Source of the DNA: Candidatus Wolfebacteria bacterium
GTDB lineage: Bacteria > Patescibacteriota > Minisyncoccia > UBA6257 > UBA9933
Length of the DNA stretch: 33,491 bases
Reading direction: 5' to 3'
NCBI GenBank assembly: GCA_024654025.1
Contig: JANLIR010000006.1
Span: 1 to 33,491, forward strand
Positions within the stretch are counted from its first letter, which is position 1. Every line of letters starts with the position of its first letter. Positions 1 to 9,645 of the stretch are shown piece by piece. The notes below the pieces were generated by a model. That model had not been told where the DNA came from, ran no database searches, and saw only the letters and a program-made list of their open reading frames with translations. A program made the position numbers and the translations under genes.

Positions 1-144
1 TAGTCATTCGAGCGATGAGCGACTGACTACCCGCGTGACTAGGTAAAGTGCCTCCATTTTTGCTAAAATGAGTGCGAGTCTCCTTTAAGAGACACACCAA
101 AATCTGACTTTCGGTATAAATCCTTGACGTGGACTAGTCACTAC

Positions 145-172
145 TTGACGAAAGGCAAAAATTACATACAAT
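145..172 (+). promoter_or_regulatory. Putative sigma70-type promoter for the 67-aa ORF (TTGACG, 16-nt spacer, TACAAT)
   Basis: TTGACG at 145-150 and TACAAT at 167-172, about 50 nt upstream of the ORF, which has a strong GGAGG ribosome-binding site. Confidence 0.5.
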
Positions 173-223
173 TCAAGCAGTTGTTAACCCAATTATTAAA
201 CCACAGGGAAGGAGGCGAGAAAG

Positions 224-427
224 ATGAGGCGAAAAATCATCAAAATCCTCGTGAAGCTGGAACGCGGGCGAATCACAATCTCTGACGCGGTCGATCGTTT
301 GAGCCTGATTATCGGGCCAATCAACGACCGTGAAAGGCAGGACCTGGAGACGTTGGCAATTCGCCAGCTAACAATCAAAGAGGTTCTTGAACGTCTCAGA
401 TACACTCACCAGGAGGATGCCGCATGA
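224..427 (+). CDS. Small hypothetical protein (67 aa)
   Basis: ORF preceded by GGAAGGAGGCGAGAAAG, with an upstream promoter-like sequence and a downstream terminator. Confidence 0.6.
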   Translation: MRRKIIKILVKLERGRITISDAVDRLSLIIGPINDRERQDLETLAIRQLTIKEVLERLRYTHQEDAA

Positions 428-451
428 AACCACTCCCCGCAGTGTGGCTCA

Positions 452-513
452 AAGCCCCGCCAAAATTAATCGAGACCAATATCACTCGGTTTGAGGCGGG
501 GCTTCTTTTTTTT
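452..513 (+). terminator. Rho-independent terminator with perfect 10-bp stem AAGCCCCGCC/GGCGGGGCTT followed by a T-run
   Basis: Stem arms 452-461 and 495-504, then CTTTTTTTT; 33-nt loop. Confidence 0.65.
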
Positions 514-1024
514 CCGAATAAAACAATAAATACTTGATCAAATAAAAACTTAAAATAGCAATAATAACCCCTCCTAAAATATCGCTCGGCCAATGCACGC
601 CTACAAATATTCTAGCCATGCCTATTAAAAATGTAGTCCCAAAAAACCAATAACCGGCTTTTTTGTTTAAATAAAAAATCGCCAAGGACAGCGCTAGATA
701 CGCCGCCATGTGTCCGGACGGAAAAGAATAAGCGTAGTCGTATAAAAGCGGTTTGAACCCCAGTGCCACAAAAGGCCTTGGACTATGATAAAAAAATCTG
801 ATAACTTCGGTTATAATTCCACGCGACAAAATAACAGACAAAGAAACTAAAGAAAAAAAGTAAATTTTTTTCTTCCATTTTTTCTCCTTAAAAATTAAAA
901 ATATAGCCACGATGGCTAATACATAAGCCGCGTACTGAGCGAAAAAAACACCAACAATATCGAGAATGCCGTTAACGTTGGCCAAACCGTGTATTATGTT
1001 AAAAACTTGTTGATCAAGGAGCAT
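482..1024 (-). CDS. PAP2-superfamily membrane phosphatase
   Basis: Multi-TM protein with PSGHMAAYLALS and GVHWPSDILGG motifs typical of PAP2. Confidence 0.88.
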   Translation of the reverse strand: MLLDQQVFNIIHGLANVNGILDIVGVFFAQYAAYVLAIVAIFLIFKEKKWKKKIYFFSLVSLSVILSRGIITEVIRFFYHSPRPFVALGFKPLLYDYAYSFPSGHMAAYLALSLAIFYLNKKAGYWFFGTTFLIGMARIFVGVHWPSDILGGVIIAILSFYLIKYLLFYSEKKEAPPQTE

Positions 1025-1039
1025 TAAAAAGAAAGGTGA

Positions 1040-1240
1040 TTATTGTTTTACAAACGGTAAAAGTCCCATTATCCGGGCGCGTTTTATCGCTTGAGCCAGA
1101 TGCCGCTGATGTTTTCGGCAAGTTCCGGTGTGTTTTGGGTCGATAATTTTCGCTTGTCCCGAAATAAAGCGTTTTAATAAATCAACCTCCTTGTAATCAA
1201 TACTTCTTAAATTTTGAGAACAAAAAAAACACTGTTGCAT
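1040..1240 (-). CDS. rpsR: 30S ribosomal protein S18
   Basis: S18-like sequence (DYKEVDLLKRFISGQAKIIDPKHTGTCRKHQRHLAQAIKRARIMGLLPF); adjacent to ssb and rpsF. Confidence 0.93.
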   Translation of the reverse strand: MQQCFFCSQNLRSIDYKEVDLLKRFISGQAKIIDPKHTGTCRKHQRHLAQAIKRARIMGLLPFVKQ

Positions 1241-1243
1241 ATT

Positions 1244-1708
1244 TTAAAAAGGTAAATCTTCCGGCTTAATTTCTTCTTCGTCGATATTGATTTCCGGAAG
1301 TTCTTCTTTTGGTTTATTATCCGTGCCTTCGACTGCGGGCTGCTTATCCGAAGTAAATCTTGGTCCGCTTCCCTGGCCTGCCGGCCTAGGCCCTAATTGC
1401 ATTCTTTCGCAAATAATCTCCGTTGTTTTTTGATTCTGGCCTTCTTTATTCTGCCATGTTCTGGTTCGAATTCTTCCTTCTATTAAAACCAGGCTTCCTT
1501 TTATTAAAAACTGCGAGGCCACTTCAGCCTGCCTTCCCCAAACTACAATATTGTGATAATCCGTTTCCTCTTGTTTAACCCCTTTTTTATCGAACCAAAC
1601 GCGGTTAGTCGCCACGGAAAAACTGCCGACTTGCTGGCCAGTAGATGTGCTTCTTAATTGCGGGTCGGCGGTTAAACGCCCCAATACAAAAACTTTATTT
1701 AAATTCAT
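1244..1708 (-). CDS. ssb: Single-stranded DNA-binding protein
   Basis: OB-fold SSB sequence MNLNKVFVLGRLTADPQLRSTSTGQQVGSFSVATNR and C-terminal acidic tip EEEIKPEDLPF. Confidence 0.95.
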   Translation of the reverse strand: MNLNKVFVLGRLTADPQLRSTSTGQQVGSFSVATNRVWFDKKGVKQEETDYHNIVVWGRQAEVASQFLIKGSLVLIEGRIRTRTWQNKEGQNQKTTEIICERMQLGPRPAGQGSGPRFTSDKQPAVEGTDNKPKEELPEINIDEEEIKPEDLPF

Positions 1709-1709
1709 T

Positions 1710-2168
1710 TTATTTTAGTATTTCCTCTAATTTCTTTTCCAATAACTCGTTGTCGATTACTGTTGGGGTTTCTTCTTTTTGAGTTTTTACCTGTTCCCCT
1801 TCTAAAATCGGCTGTTTCTTTATTTTCGGCGGCTTAATAACCTCTCTGGCTCTTGCGGCTATTTTTTTATCGCGCAACTGGACCGGCGGGGTGATAATTA
1901 AAAACCTTAAGATTTTTCCGTTCAATTTAAGTTTTTCGGTTATTTCTTTTATAAACTCCGGTTCCAGTGAAAACCAAATAAAACCGAAATAGGCGGATTT
2001 CTCTTTTTTAATTGGATAGGATAAATTAATTTTTGCTACCTTTCCTTCGTTTAAAATTATCGCTTTATAGCCGGAAAGCAGTTTCATAATTTCTTGCCGG
2101 TCGTCTTCTTCTTTTGCTAAGTACCCTATTTCGTATTCTCTTTTTTGTATGTCTTTTTGTTCTTCCAT
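1710..2168 (-). CDS. rpsF: 30S ribosomal protein S6
   Basis: S6-like sequence (YEIGYLAKEEDDRQEIMKLL...) in rpsF-ssb-rpsR order. Confidence 0.85.
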   Translation of the reverse strand: MEEQKDIQKREYEIGYLAKEEDDRQEIMKLLSGYKAIILNEGKVAKINLSYPIKKEKSAYFGFIWFSLEPEFIKEITEKLKLNGKILRFLIITPPVQLRDKKIAARAREVIKPPKIKKQPILEGEQVKTQKEETPTVIDNELLEKKLEEILK

Positions 2169-2313
2169 GCCCAGTACTACAACTTCGATTATTTTTGTGT
2201 TAATTCTCGAAATTATGGTTAATTAAATAATTTTATTTTTACTGCCCAATATTATCTTAGCTCAAATTCTCAAAAATATAGAGGGAATTCGTCGAAGTTG
2301 TAGTACTGGGCAT
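2167..2313. repeat. 147-bp element bounded by a perfect 22-bp inverted repeat, abutting the rpsF start codon
   Basis: ATGCCCAGTACTACAACTTCGA (2167-2188) and TCGAAGTTGTAGTACTGGGCAT (2292-2313) are exact reverse complements. Confidence 0.9.
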
Positions 2314-2360
2314 ATCCAATTTATATTATTGGTCAAACCGATAAAAGTCAATTAAAATCC

Positions 2361-5300
2361 CTACCCTTCAGTTTCTTCTTTTTTTGCGGCGACTTTATCT
2401 TTATAACCAGTGCCAGCCGGAATTAACCGTCCGATAATAACGTTTTCTTTAAGGCCCCGAAGCTTGTCTACCTTACCCTCGGCCGCGGCAGAAACCAAAA
2501 CTCTGGCGGTTTCCTGGAAAGAAGCCGCTGAAAGGAAACTGTCCGTTGAAAGGGAAACTGATTTTACACCCATCAAGAGTTGCTGAGCCCGCGCCGGCTT
2601 TTTGCCTTTGGCTTTCATCTCACGATTAATTTCCAAAAATTTAGACTTGCTGCTAACTTCGCCCATAACAAAATCAGTATCTCCTGATTCTTTTATTCTA
2701 ACTCTGGAAAACATCTGCCTTATTATTATTTCGATGTGTTTGTCGTTAATAATATTTCCTTCCGGAACATAAATTCTTTGAATTTCGTTTATCATATAAC
2801 GCTCAACGGCTTCCTTGCCTTTAAACTCAAATAATTCTTTAAGATCTATGTTTCCCTCGCAAAGTTGGTCACCCTTAGAAACTCGCGCCCCTAAGCCAAC
2901 AAAAACCTCCACCGTTCGAGGAATAATATATTCTATTATTTTTGATTTTTTATTCTTCGGAATTTTAAGCTTTATAACTTTGACAGCGTCGCGCTGTTCG
3001 ATGTCTTCTATTACTCCATCTTCTTCAGCTAAAATCGCCTTTCCTTTAGGAGAGCGGGCCTCAAAAATTTCTTCAACCCGCGGCAAACCATGAGTAATAT
3101 CAAGACCGGCAATGCCTCCAATATGGAAAGTTCTCATTGTCAGCTGAGTTCCCGGCTCTCCGATTGATTGCGCAGCTATAACTCCAACCGCTTGTCCTTT
3201 TTTAATAAGCCCCCCCCAACCCATATCAAGGCCGTAACACTTGGAACAAACGCCGTACAAAGTTTTACAATAAAGAGGCGACCTTGTTTTTACGGATTGA
3301 ATTTTTTCATCTTGGCTGATAATTTTAGCGGTTTTTCTATCAATTATCTCTCCGGCTTTAGATAAAATTTTATTGCCTGATTTTACGTCTTCCAAAGGAA
3401 TTCTTCCAAAAACACGGTGTTCATAAGAATACCCGAATTCTTCTCCGTCTTTTCTTAAAATTTCAGTTCCTTCGCTGGTGCCGCAATCATCTTCTCTTAT
3501 GGTTATATCTTGCGCAACATCCACTAACCGGCGGGTAAGATAGCCGGCTGACGCGGTTTTTAAAGCAGTATCGGTCAACCCTTTTCGAGCTCCGTGCGTA
3601 CTGATGAAATACTCTAAAGGGGTCAGCCTTTCTTTATATGACGATTTAATTGGCAATTCGATAATTTCACCGCTCGGATTAGAAACCAAACCCTTCATTC
3701 CCATCATCTGGACAACCGCAACCCAAGAAGATCTCGCGCCAGAATCAATAATAGAAAAAACTGAATTAAATTTTGATTGTATTTTAAGAGCTTCGGGAAC
3801 AACTTTGGAGATTTTCCTTTTGGCCTCTTGCCAAACATCAACCACTCTAGCCCTTCTTTCAGAATCGGTTAAAAGTCCCTCTTCGTATTGCCCTTGAATT
3901 TTTTCGATTTCTTTTTCCGCTTCTGCCAAAATACTTGGTTTTTCTTTGGGGACTATAAGATCATCCATGCCCCAGCTGACAGCCGATAGAGTGGCATATT
4001 TGAATCCAAGATTTTTTATCTTGTCCATTGTTTCCCAAGTCATTTCAGGGCCATAAATATCTATAACTTCGGCTGCCAATCTTTGAAGGGATTTGCTGTT
4101 CAAAGCGTCATTTACAAATCCAATATCTTGCGGTAAGGCTGTATTGAAAATCAAACGGCCCACTGTTGTCTCGGTAAGTTCTTTTTTATCGCTTAATTTT
4201 ACTTTTATCGGCGCGTTAACGTCTACGTAACCAAAATCATAAGCTAAAAGAGCCTCGTCAGAAGAAGGAAAAGTTTTCCCGGCTCCGAGAGCATCGTTGT
4301 CTAACCGAGTTAAATAATAAATACCTAAAACTATATCCTGGGAAGGAATTACAATTGGGTCGCCGCTGGCGGGCTTCAAAATATTTCTCGTTGAAAGCAT
4401 TAATTCCTCGGCTTCTTTTTGAGCTTCTTTGGAAAGCGGTAAATGAACAGCCATTTGGTCGCCGTCGAAGTCGGCATTAAACGCCTTACAAACCATTGGC
4501 GGGATCCTAATAGCCAAATCTTCGGTGAGAATCGGTTTAAAAGCCTGAATACCCAGCCTATGAAGCGTAGGCGCTCTGTTTAATAAAACTTTTTTATCGG
4601 CAATAACATCTTCCAAAATAGCCCAAATTTCGGCTGGAGCTTGCTCAATCAGACGAGTGGCGTTTTTAACCGTGTGAGCCAAGCCGTCTTTTATAATTCT
4701 GCTAATCACGAATGGCTTGAATAATTCAAGCGCCATTTTTTTGGGAAGGCCGCAGTTTTGAAGTTTCAATTCGGGTCCGACAATAATAACCGAGCGGCCG
4801 GAATAATCCACCCGCTTACCAAGCAAGTTCTGCCTGAATCTTCCTTTTTTACCTTTTAAAATATCAGCCAGAGACCTAAGCGGCTTTTTCTGTTTGGACA
4901 TTTGAACCGCGGCAGTGCCAAATCTTATGGAATTGTCGATTAAAGCGTCAACCGCTTCTTGTAGCATTCTTTTTTCATTAACAATAATAATTTCCGGCGC
5001 GTTAAGCTCTAATAATTTTTTCAAACGGTTATTTCTATTTATGACGCGCCTGTACAAATCATTTAAATCGGAAGTGGCGTAGCGGCCGCCATCAAGCGGT
5101 ACCATAGGCCGAAGCTCCGGAGGCAAAACCGGAAGCACATTCATTACCATCCATTCAGGCCTTAGCTTTGCTTTAATAAACGAATGCAAAAGCTTTAAGC
5201 GGATAAGAAGTTTTTTTCTTTTAAGCTCTTCTTTGGTAGTTTCTAAATCTTTTTCAGTCTGGTTATAAGCCTTTTTTAAATCAACGCCCTCAAGTATTTT

Positions 5301-5945
5301 TTTGATGGCTTCAGCCCCGCTGCCGGCCTCAAAAACATCTCCGAATTTTTTCGACAATGTAAAGTATTCGGCCTCGGATAAAATCTGACCAATTGAAAGA
5401 TCCGCAATCAAATCCCTAGTCTGTTCGGTCGCCGATTCCAAGTCTTTTGATTTTTGCTTGTCCAACCCTTTCTTTTTAGCGTCAAATTCCGAACCTATTT
5501 CTTTTAAAACTCTTTTCCTCGCTTCTTCATTAATCGAAGTAATTACGTACGCGGCATAATAAATAACTTTTTCCAATTTTTGAATGGGAATATTGGTGAA
5601 CAGACCAATTCTCGAAGGAATAACTTTAAGAAACCAAATATGAGTAACAGGAGTAGTTAGGCTGATATGGCCCATTCTTTCGCGCCTGACGCTCGAATGC
5701 GTAACTTCTACGCCGCAACGATCGCAGACAACGCCCTTATAACGAATTCTTCGATATTTTCCGCAATAACATTCGTAATCTTTGGTCGGTCCAAAAATAC
5801 GCTCGGAAAATAATCCGTCTTTTTCCGGACGCTGCGTCCGGTAGTTTATAGTTTCCGGCTTGATAACCTCGCCGTGAGACCACGACAAAATATTTTCCGG
5901 CGAAGCAACGCTTATTTTTATTGAATTGAAATCTAATTCTGACAT
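2361..5945 (-). CDS. rpoC: DNA-directed RNA polymerase subunit beta'
   Basis: NADFDGDQMAVHLPLS catalytic motif, zinc-binding CYCGKYRRIRYKGVVCDRCGVEV, 1194 aa. Confidence 0.98.
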   Translation of the reverse strand: MSELDFNSIKISVASPENILSWSHGEVIKPETINYRTQRPEKDGLFSERIFGPTKDYECYCGKYRRIRYKGVVCDRCGVEVTHSSVRRERMGHISLTTPVTHIWFLKVIPSRIGLFTNIPIQKLEKVIYYAAYVITSINEEARKRVLKEIGSEFDAKKKGLDKQKSKDLESATEQTRDLIADLSIGQILSEAEYFTLSKKFGDVFEAGSGAEAIKKILEGVDLKKAYNQTEKDLETTKEELKRKKLLIRLKLLHSFIKAKLRPEWMVMNVLPVLPPELRPMVPLDGGRYATSDLNDLYRRVINRNNRLKKLLELNAPEIIIVNEKRMLQEAVDALIDNSIRFGTAAVQMSKQKKPLRSLADILKGKKGRFRQNLLGKRVDYSGRSVIIVGPELKLQNCGLPKKMALELFKPFVISRIIKDGLAHTVKNATRLIEQAPAEIWAILEDVIADKKVLLNRAPTLHRLGIQAFKPILTEDLAIRIPPMVCKAFNADFDGDQMAVHLPLSKEAQKEAEELMLSTRNILKPASGDPIVIPSQDIVLGIYYLTRLDNDALGAGKTFPSSDEALLAYDFGYVDVNAPIKVKLSDKKELTETTVGRLIFNTALPQDIGFVNDALNSKSLQRLAAEVIDIYGPEMTWETMDKIKNLGFKYATLSAVSWGMDDLIVPKEKPSILAEAEKEIEKIQGQYEEGLLTDSERRARVVDVWQEAKRKISKVVPEALKIQSKFNSVFSIIDSGARSSWVAVVQMMGMKGLVSNPSGEIIELPIKSSYKERLTPLEYFISTHGARKGLTDTALKTASAGYLTRRLVDVAQDITIREDDCGTSEGTEILRKDGEEFGYSYEHRVFGRIPLEDVKSGNKILSKAGEIIDRKTAKIISQDEKIQSVKTRSPLYCKTLYGVCSKCYGLDMGWGGLIKKGQAVGVIAAQSIGEPGTQLTMRTFHIGGIAGLDITHGLPRVEEIFEARSPKGKAILAEEDGVIEDIEQRDAVKVIKLKIPKNKKSKIIEYIIPRTVEVFVGLGARVSKGDQLCEGNIDLKELFEFKGKEAVERYMINEIQRIYVPEGNIINDKHIEIIIRQMFSRVRIKESGDTDFVMGEVSSKSKFLEINREMKAKGKKPARAQQLLMGVKSVSLSTDSFLSAASFQETARVLVSAAAEGKVDKLRGLKENVIIGRLIPAGTGYKDKVAAKKEETEG

Positions 5946-5976
5946 GCCAATTATGTTTAAATTTTCGAGCTCATTT

Positions 5977-6008
5977 ATTCTGTAGCGACGAAAATTTATC
6001 TACAGAAT
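5977..6008 (-). promoter_or_regulatory. Hairpin in the rpoB-rpoC intergenic region
   Basis: ATTCTGTAG (5977-5985)/CTACAGAAT (6000-6008), extendable with flanking GCTCA/TGAGC through a 3-nt bulge; no T-tract. Confidence 0.5.
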
Positions 6009-6042
6009 TGAGCACCCAGCCCTGGCGGGATAGACAAAGCCC

Positions 6043-9000
6043 TTATTTTTTATCTTTTTTATCAACTTCGATATTCAATCCCAGCGCTTTCAATTCACTA
6101 ACCAAAACATTGAACGCGGACGGAATATTGGGATTTTTAATTTCTTCTCCTCGAATTATGCTTTCGTATGCGGCGGCGCGACCAAAAATATCGTCTGATT
6201 TTGTGGTAAGCATTTCTTGTAAAATATGAGCGGCGCCATATCCTTCAAGAGCCCAAACTTCCATTTCTCCGAATCTCTGGCCGCCGAATTGCGCCTTGCC
6301 TCCCAAAGGCTGCTGGGTAATAAGCGAATAAGGCCCGGTAGCGCGCATATGAATTTTATCCTCTACTAAATGATCAAGCTTAAGCATGTAAACATAGCCA
6401 ACGGTAATTGGTTTTGAAAATTTTTTGCCTGTTCTGCCGTCATATAACGGGAGTTTGCCGTCTTCTTTAAAGCCAGCCTTTTTGAGCTCAACCTTAATCG
6501 CCTCTTCAGTGGCTCCGACAAATACCGGACTAACCGCCCGATAGCCCAAAGTTTTGGCTGCTAATCCTAAATGCGTTTCTAAAATTTGTCCAAGGTTCAT
6601 ACGCGAAGCAACGCCTAATGGATTTAAAACAATATCAACCGGCGTTCCATCTTCAAGATAGGGCATATCTTCAAGCGGCCTGATTGAAGAAATAACGCCT
6701 TTATTGCCGTGACGTCCGGCTAATTTATCTCCAGCGGTTATTTTTCTAAGCTGGGCTACTTCGATTTGAATTTTTTTAATAACTCCGGGATCAAGTTTGT
6801 CGCCTCTGTCTCGAGAAAATATTTTAACGCTGATAATCCTTCCTGATTCTCCATGCGGCAAAAGAAGCGAAGTATCTTTAACGTCGCTGGCTTTTTCGGC
6901 AAATATTGCCCGCAAAAGTTTTTCTTCAGGAGTCAGCTCGGTTTCTCCTTTTGGAGAAATTTTCCCGACTAAAATATCTCCGGCTTTAACGTCGGCTCCT
7001 ATTCTTATAATTCCTTCTTCATCGAGATTCCGTAATTTTTCTTCCGAAACATTAGGAATGTCATTAGTGGTCATTTCCGGGCCGAGCTTGGTGTCTCTGA
7101 CATCGCAGTAAAAATCTTTTATGTGGATAGAAGAAAAAATTCCTTCTTTAACAACTCTCTCCGAGAGAATAATGGCGTCTTCGTAATTTCCGCCTTCCCA
7201 AGACAAAAAAGCAACCAATAGATTTTGCCCCAAGGCTAAAGTTCCATTTTCGGTGGACGGCCCATCAGCCAAAACATCGCCTTTTTTTACATGTTCGCCC
7301 TTCGCCACCCTCGGTTTTTGCGAAAAACAGGTATAGTGATTGGATCTTTGATATTTGAATAGGTTATATACCTTTAATTCTTTTTTTGTTTTTAAAACAA
7401 TTTTGTCAGCGTCAACCTCGACAATTTCTCCGTCGTCTACGGCCACAACTATTCTTCCTGAATCTTTAGCCACTTTGTCTTCTATGCCAGTTCCCACAAG
7501 CGGAGCTTGGGGAAAAAGAACCGGCACTGCCTGCCTCTGCATGTTTGATCCCATAAGCGCCCGATTCGCATCGTCGTTTTCCACAAACGGAATAAGCGAA
7601 GTAGCAACGCTGACTAATTGAGTATTAGCAATATCCATAAGTTCGACTTGATCTCTGGCGCAGGTTTTTGGTTCGCCGTGAATTCTTACTTCAGCTATTT
7701 TATCGATAATTTTTTTGCTTTCATCAAGTTTTACTCCGCTATGGGCAATTTTATATTTCTTTTCTTCGAAAGCGTCAAGCCAGATATATTCGTCGGTAAC
7801 TTTTCCATTTTTAACTTTGAAGTATGGCGTTTGAAGAAAACCTAATTCGCTGATTCTCGCGTAGCTCGCTAAATGATTTATCAAGCCGATATTTTGTCCT
7901 TCAGGAGTTTCGATAGGACAGATTCTTCCGTAATGGGAAGAGTGAACGTCTCTTACTTCAAAACCAGCGTGTTCTCGGGTCAATCCTCCGGGCCCCATCG
8001 CGGACAATCTTCTCTTATGTTCGACTTCCGCCAAAATATTGTGCTGATCCATAAATTGCGATAATTGGGAAGAGACCAAAAAGTCGTTCATTGCCACAAC
8101 AAGCGGTCGGCCGCTTATTAAATGCACGGCGGAAACAGTTCTCAAATCAGAAGTAGAAATTTTATCTTGAATATTCCGCCTCATTCTGGCAAAACCGACG
8201 TAAAGGCGGTTCTGCAAAAGCTCGCCGACTCCTCTTATCCGGCGGTTGCCCAAGTCGTCAATATCGTCCGGCTGAGAATTAGAATCATTATTTAACCGGA
8301 TTATTTCTTTGATAATATTTAGAAGGTCCTCATAATCAAGGATGGTGGTGTTTTTATTTTTAAATCCCAGCCGCTGATTAATCTTAAACCGTCCCACCGA
8401 AGACAAGCTGTACCGGTCAACTCTCTTGAACATCGCGTCAATTAAGCTTTTGGCGTTTTCAGCGGTTGCCAAATCACCGGGCCTGAGACGCTTGTAAATT
8501 TCAAGATAAGATTCCTCGGTATTCTTAGCAACGTCTTTTTTAAGAGTCGCTTGGATAAATTTTAAAGTACCGGTGTCGGCGTCTTTAAAAAGGTCAATGA
8601 TTTTTTGATTATCATCCAAAGGATTTTTGGTCCCGGCGGCAAAAATTCTTAAAAGATCGGTTACCGGCGCTTTTCTTTTCCTGTCTATTTTAACGCCAAT
8701 ATATCCGTCAACCTCTGTTTCAAATTCCAGCCAGCTTCCCCTGTTTGGTATAATCTTAGCTCCAAATAATTTTCTCCCTCTTGAAATATTAGCGCTGAAA
8801 TAAACGCCGCTTGAACGGATAATTTGAGAAACCACCACTCTTTCAACGCCATTCATTATAAAGGTATTTCTCGAAGACATAATCGGGAAATCGCCTAAAT
8901 AAATCTCTTCTTCTTTGGTTTCGTTGGTTAAATGGTTTACTAATTTTATTTTTGCCCGAAGCGGCGCCTCGTAAGTAAGGCCTTTCACTCGCGTGGTTTC

Positions 9001-9219
9001 TTCGTCATATCTGGGCTCGTCAAAATAATAATCAACAAAATAAAGCTCCAGTTCTTTGCCGGAGTAATCTTTAATAGGAGAAATTTCTGAGAAAAGTTCT
9101 TTTAGTCCTTTTTTGATAAACCATTCCCAACTATCGGATAAGGATTGCGCCAAAAAGGGCTGTTCCAATACAGGCGCAGGAATGGAAGAGAAATTTTTTA
9201 CTGGGGTTTTTTTATCCAT
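6043..9219 (-). CDS. rpoB: DNA-directed RNA polymerase subunit beta
   Basis: Full RpoB sequence (GGLTREHAGFEVRDVHSSHYGRICPIETPEGQNIGLI; KAQFGGQRFGEMEVWALEGYGAAHILQEMLT). Start placed at MDKKTPVK; the ORF itself opens to 9285. Confidence 0.97.
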   Translation of the reverse strand: MDKKTPVKNFSSIPAPVLEQPFLAQSLSDSWEWFIKKGLKELFSEISPIKDYSGKELELYFVDYYFDEPRYDEETTRVKGLTYEAPLRAKIKLVNHLTNETKEEEIYLGDFPIMSSRNTFIMNGVERVVVSQIIRSSGVYFSANISRGRKLFGAKIIPNRGSWLEFETEVDGYIGVKIDRKRKAPVTDLLRIFAAGTKNPLDDNQKIIDLFKDADTGTLKFIQATLKKDVAKNTEESYLEIYKRLRPGDLATAENAKSLIDAMFKRVDRYSLSSVGRFKINQRLGFKNKNTTILDYEDLLNIIKEIIRLNNDSNSQPDDIDDLGNRRIRGVGELLQNRLYVGFARMRRNIQDKISTSDLRTVSAVHLISGRPLVVAMNDFLVSSQLSQFMDQHNILAEVEHKRRLSAMGPGGLTREHAGFEVRDVHSSHYGRICPIETPEGQNIGLINHLASYARISELGFLQTPYFKVKNGKVTDEYIWLDAFEEKKYKIAHSGVKLDESKKIIDKIAEVRIHGEPKTCARDQVELMDIANTQLVSVATSLIPFVENDDANRALMGSNMQRQAVPVLFPQAPLVGTGIEDKVAKDSGRIVVAVDDGEIVEVDADKIVLKTKKELKVYNLFKYQRSNHYTCFSQKPRVAKGEHVKKGDVLADGPSTENGTLALGQNLLVAFLSWEGGNYEDAIILSERVVKEGIFSSIHIKDFYCDVRDTKLGPEMTTNDIPNVSEEKLRNLDEEGIIRIGADVKAGDILVGKISPKGETELTPEEKLLRAIFAEKASDVKDTSLLLPHGESGRIISVKIFSRDRGDKLDPGVIKKIQIEVAQLRKITAGDKLAGRHGNKGVISSIRPLEDMPYLEDGTPVDIVLNPLGVASRMNLGQILETHLGLAAKTLGYRAVSPVFVGATEEAIKVELKKAGFKEDGKLPLYDGRTGKKFSKPITVGYVYMLKLDHLVEDKIHMRATGPYSLITQQPLGGKAQFGGQRFGEMEVWALEGYGAAHILQEMLTTKSDDIFGRAAAYESIIRGEEIKNPNIPSAFNVLVSELKALGLNIEVDKKDKK

Positions 9220-9353
9220 GGCGATATAGAAAAAAATCGAACAAAAAAATACTCTATCCGAAATTGACGGACTAAAAAGTGCCAAAATCTAATTGGATGA
9301 AATTAGAATATGAATATTATAAATATTTAATACTATTTGTATACCTTGTGTCA

Positions 9354-9371
9354 ACCCCGCACCTTTTAAGC
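9354..9371. repeat. Left inverted repeat flanking the GIY-YIG gene
   Basis: ACCCCGCACCTTTTAAGC matches the reverse complement of 9646-9663 (ACCCCGCACCTTTTGAGC) at 17/18. Confidence 0.8.
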
Positions 9372-9626
9372 CTCTTGAAGGCTATTTTTAATCCTTCGTT
9401 TTAACTGTGAATAAACTTTGCCAAAATGTTTTAGATTATGTTCTCTGCCTTTGGTATCATTTTCAGAAAAATAGCCTTCTAAATATGCAACTTTCCAAGG
9501 CTTGTACCTTTTTGTAGCTTTTTCTCTGCCTGAATTATGCTCTTCTAATCGTTTTTTAATATTATTAGTGCTACCGATGTATAATTCCCCATTTACCTTA
9601 CTTTTCAATATATACACGTAATACAT
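9366..9626 (-). CDS. GIY-YIG endonuclease family protein (YhbQ/UvrC-N-like)
   Basis: MYYVYILKSKVNGELYIGSTNNIKKRLEEHNSG is a canonical GIY-YIG motif. Confidence 0.92.
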   Translation of the reverse strand: MYYVYILKSKVNGELYIGSTNNIKKRLEEHNSGREKATKRYKPWKVAYLEGYFSENDTKGREHNLKHFGKVYSQLKRRIKNSLQEA

Positions 9627-9645
9627 TTATAAAAACGATTACTGA

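Noticed and set aside
4-48. Short inverted AGTCA/TGACT words at the window start
   Set aside because: Arms only 5-6 bp with no consistent architecture; not separable from chance.
424-534. ATGA-coupled 36-aa ORF after the 67-aa gene (MKPLPAVWLKAPP...)
   Set aside because: Runs straight through the terminator hairpin and T-tract; unlikely to be a real gene.
2815-3897. Plus-strand ORFs antisense to rpoC (and those antisense to rpoB at 6797..8064)
   Set aside because: Opposite highly conserved rpoC/rpoB coding sequence; typical spurious antisense frames.
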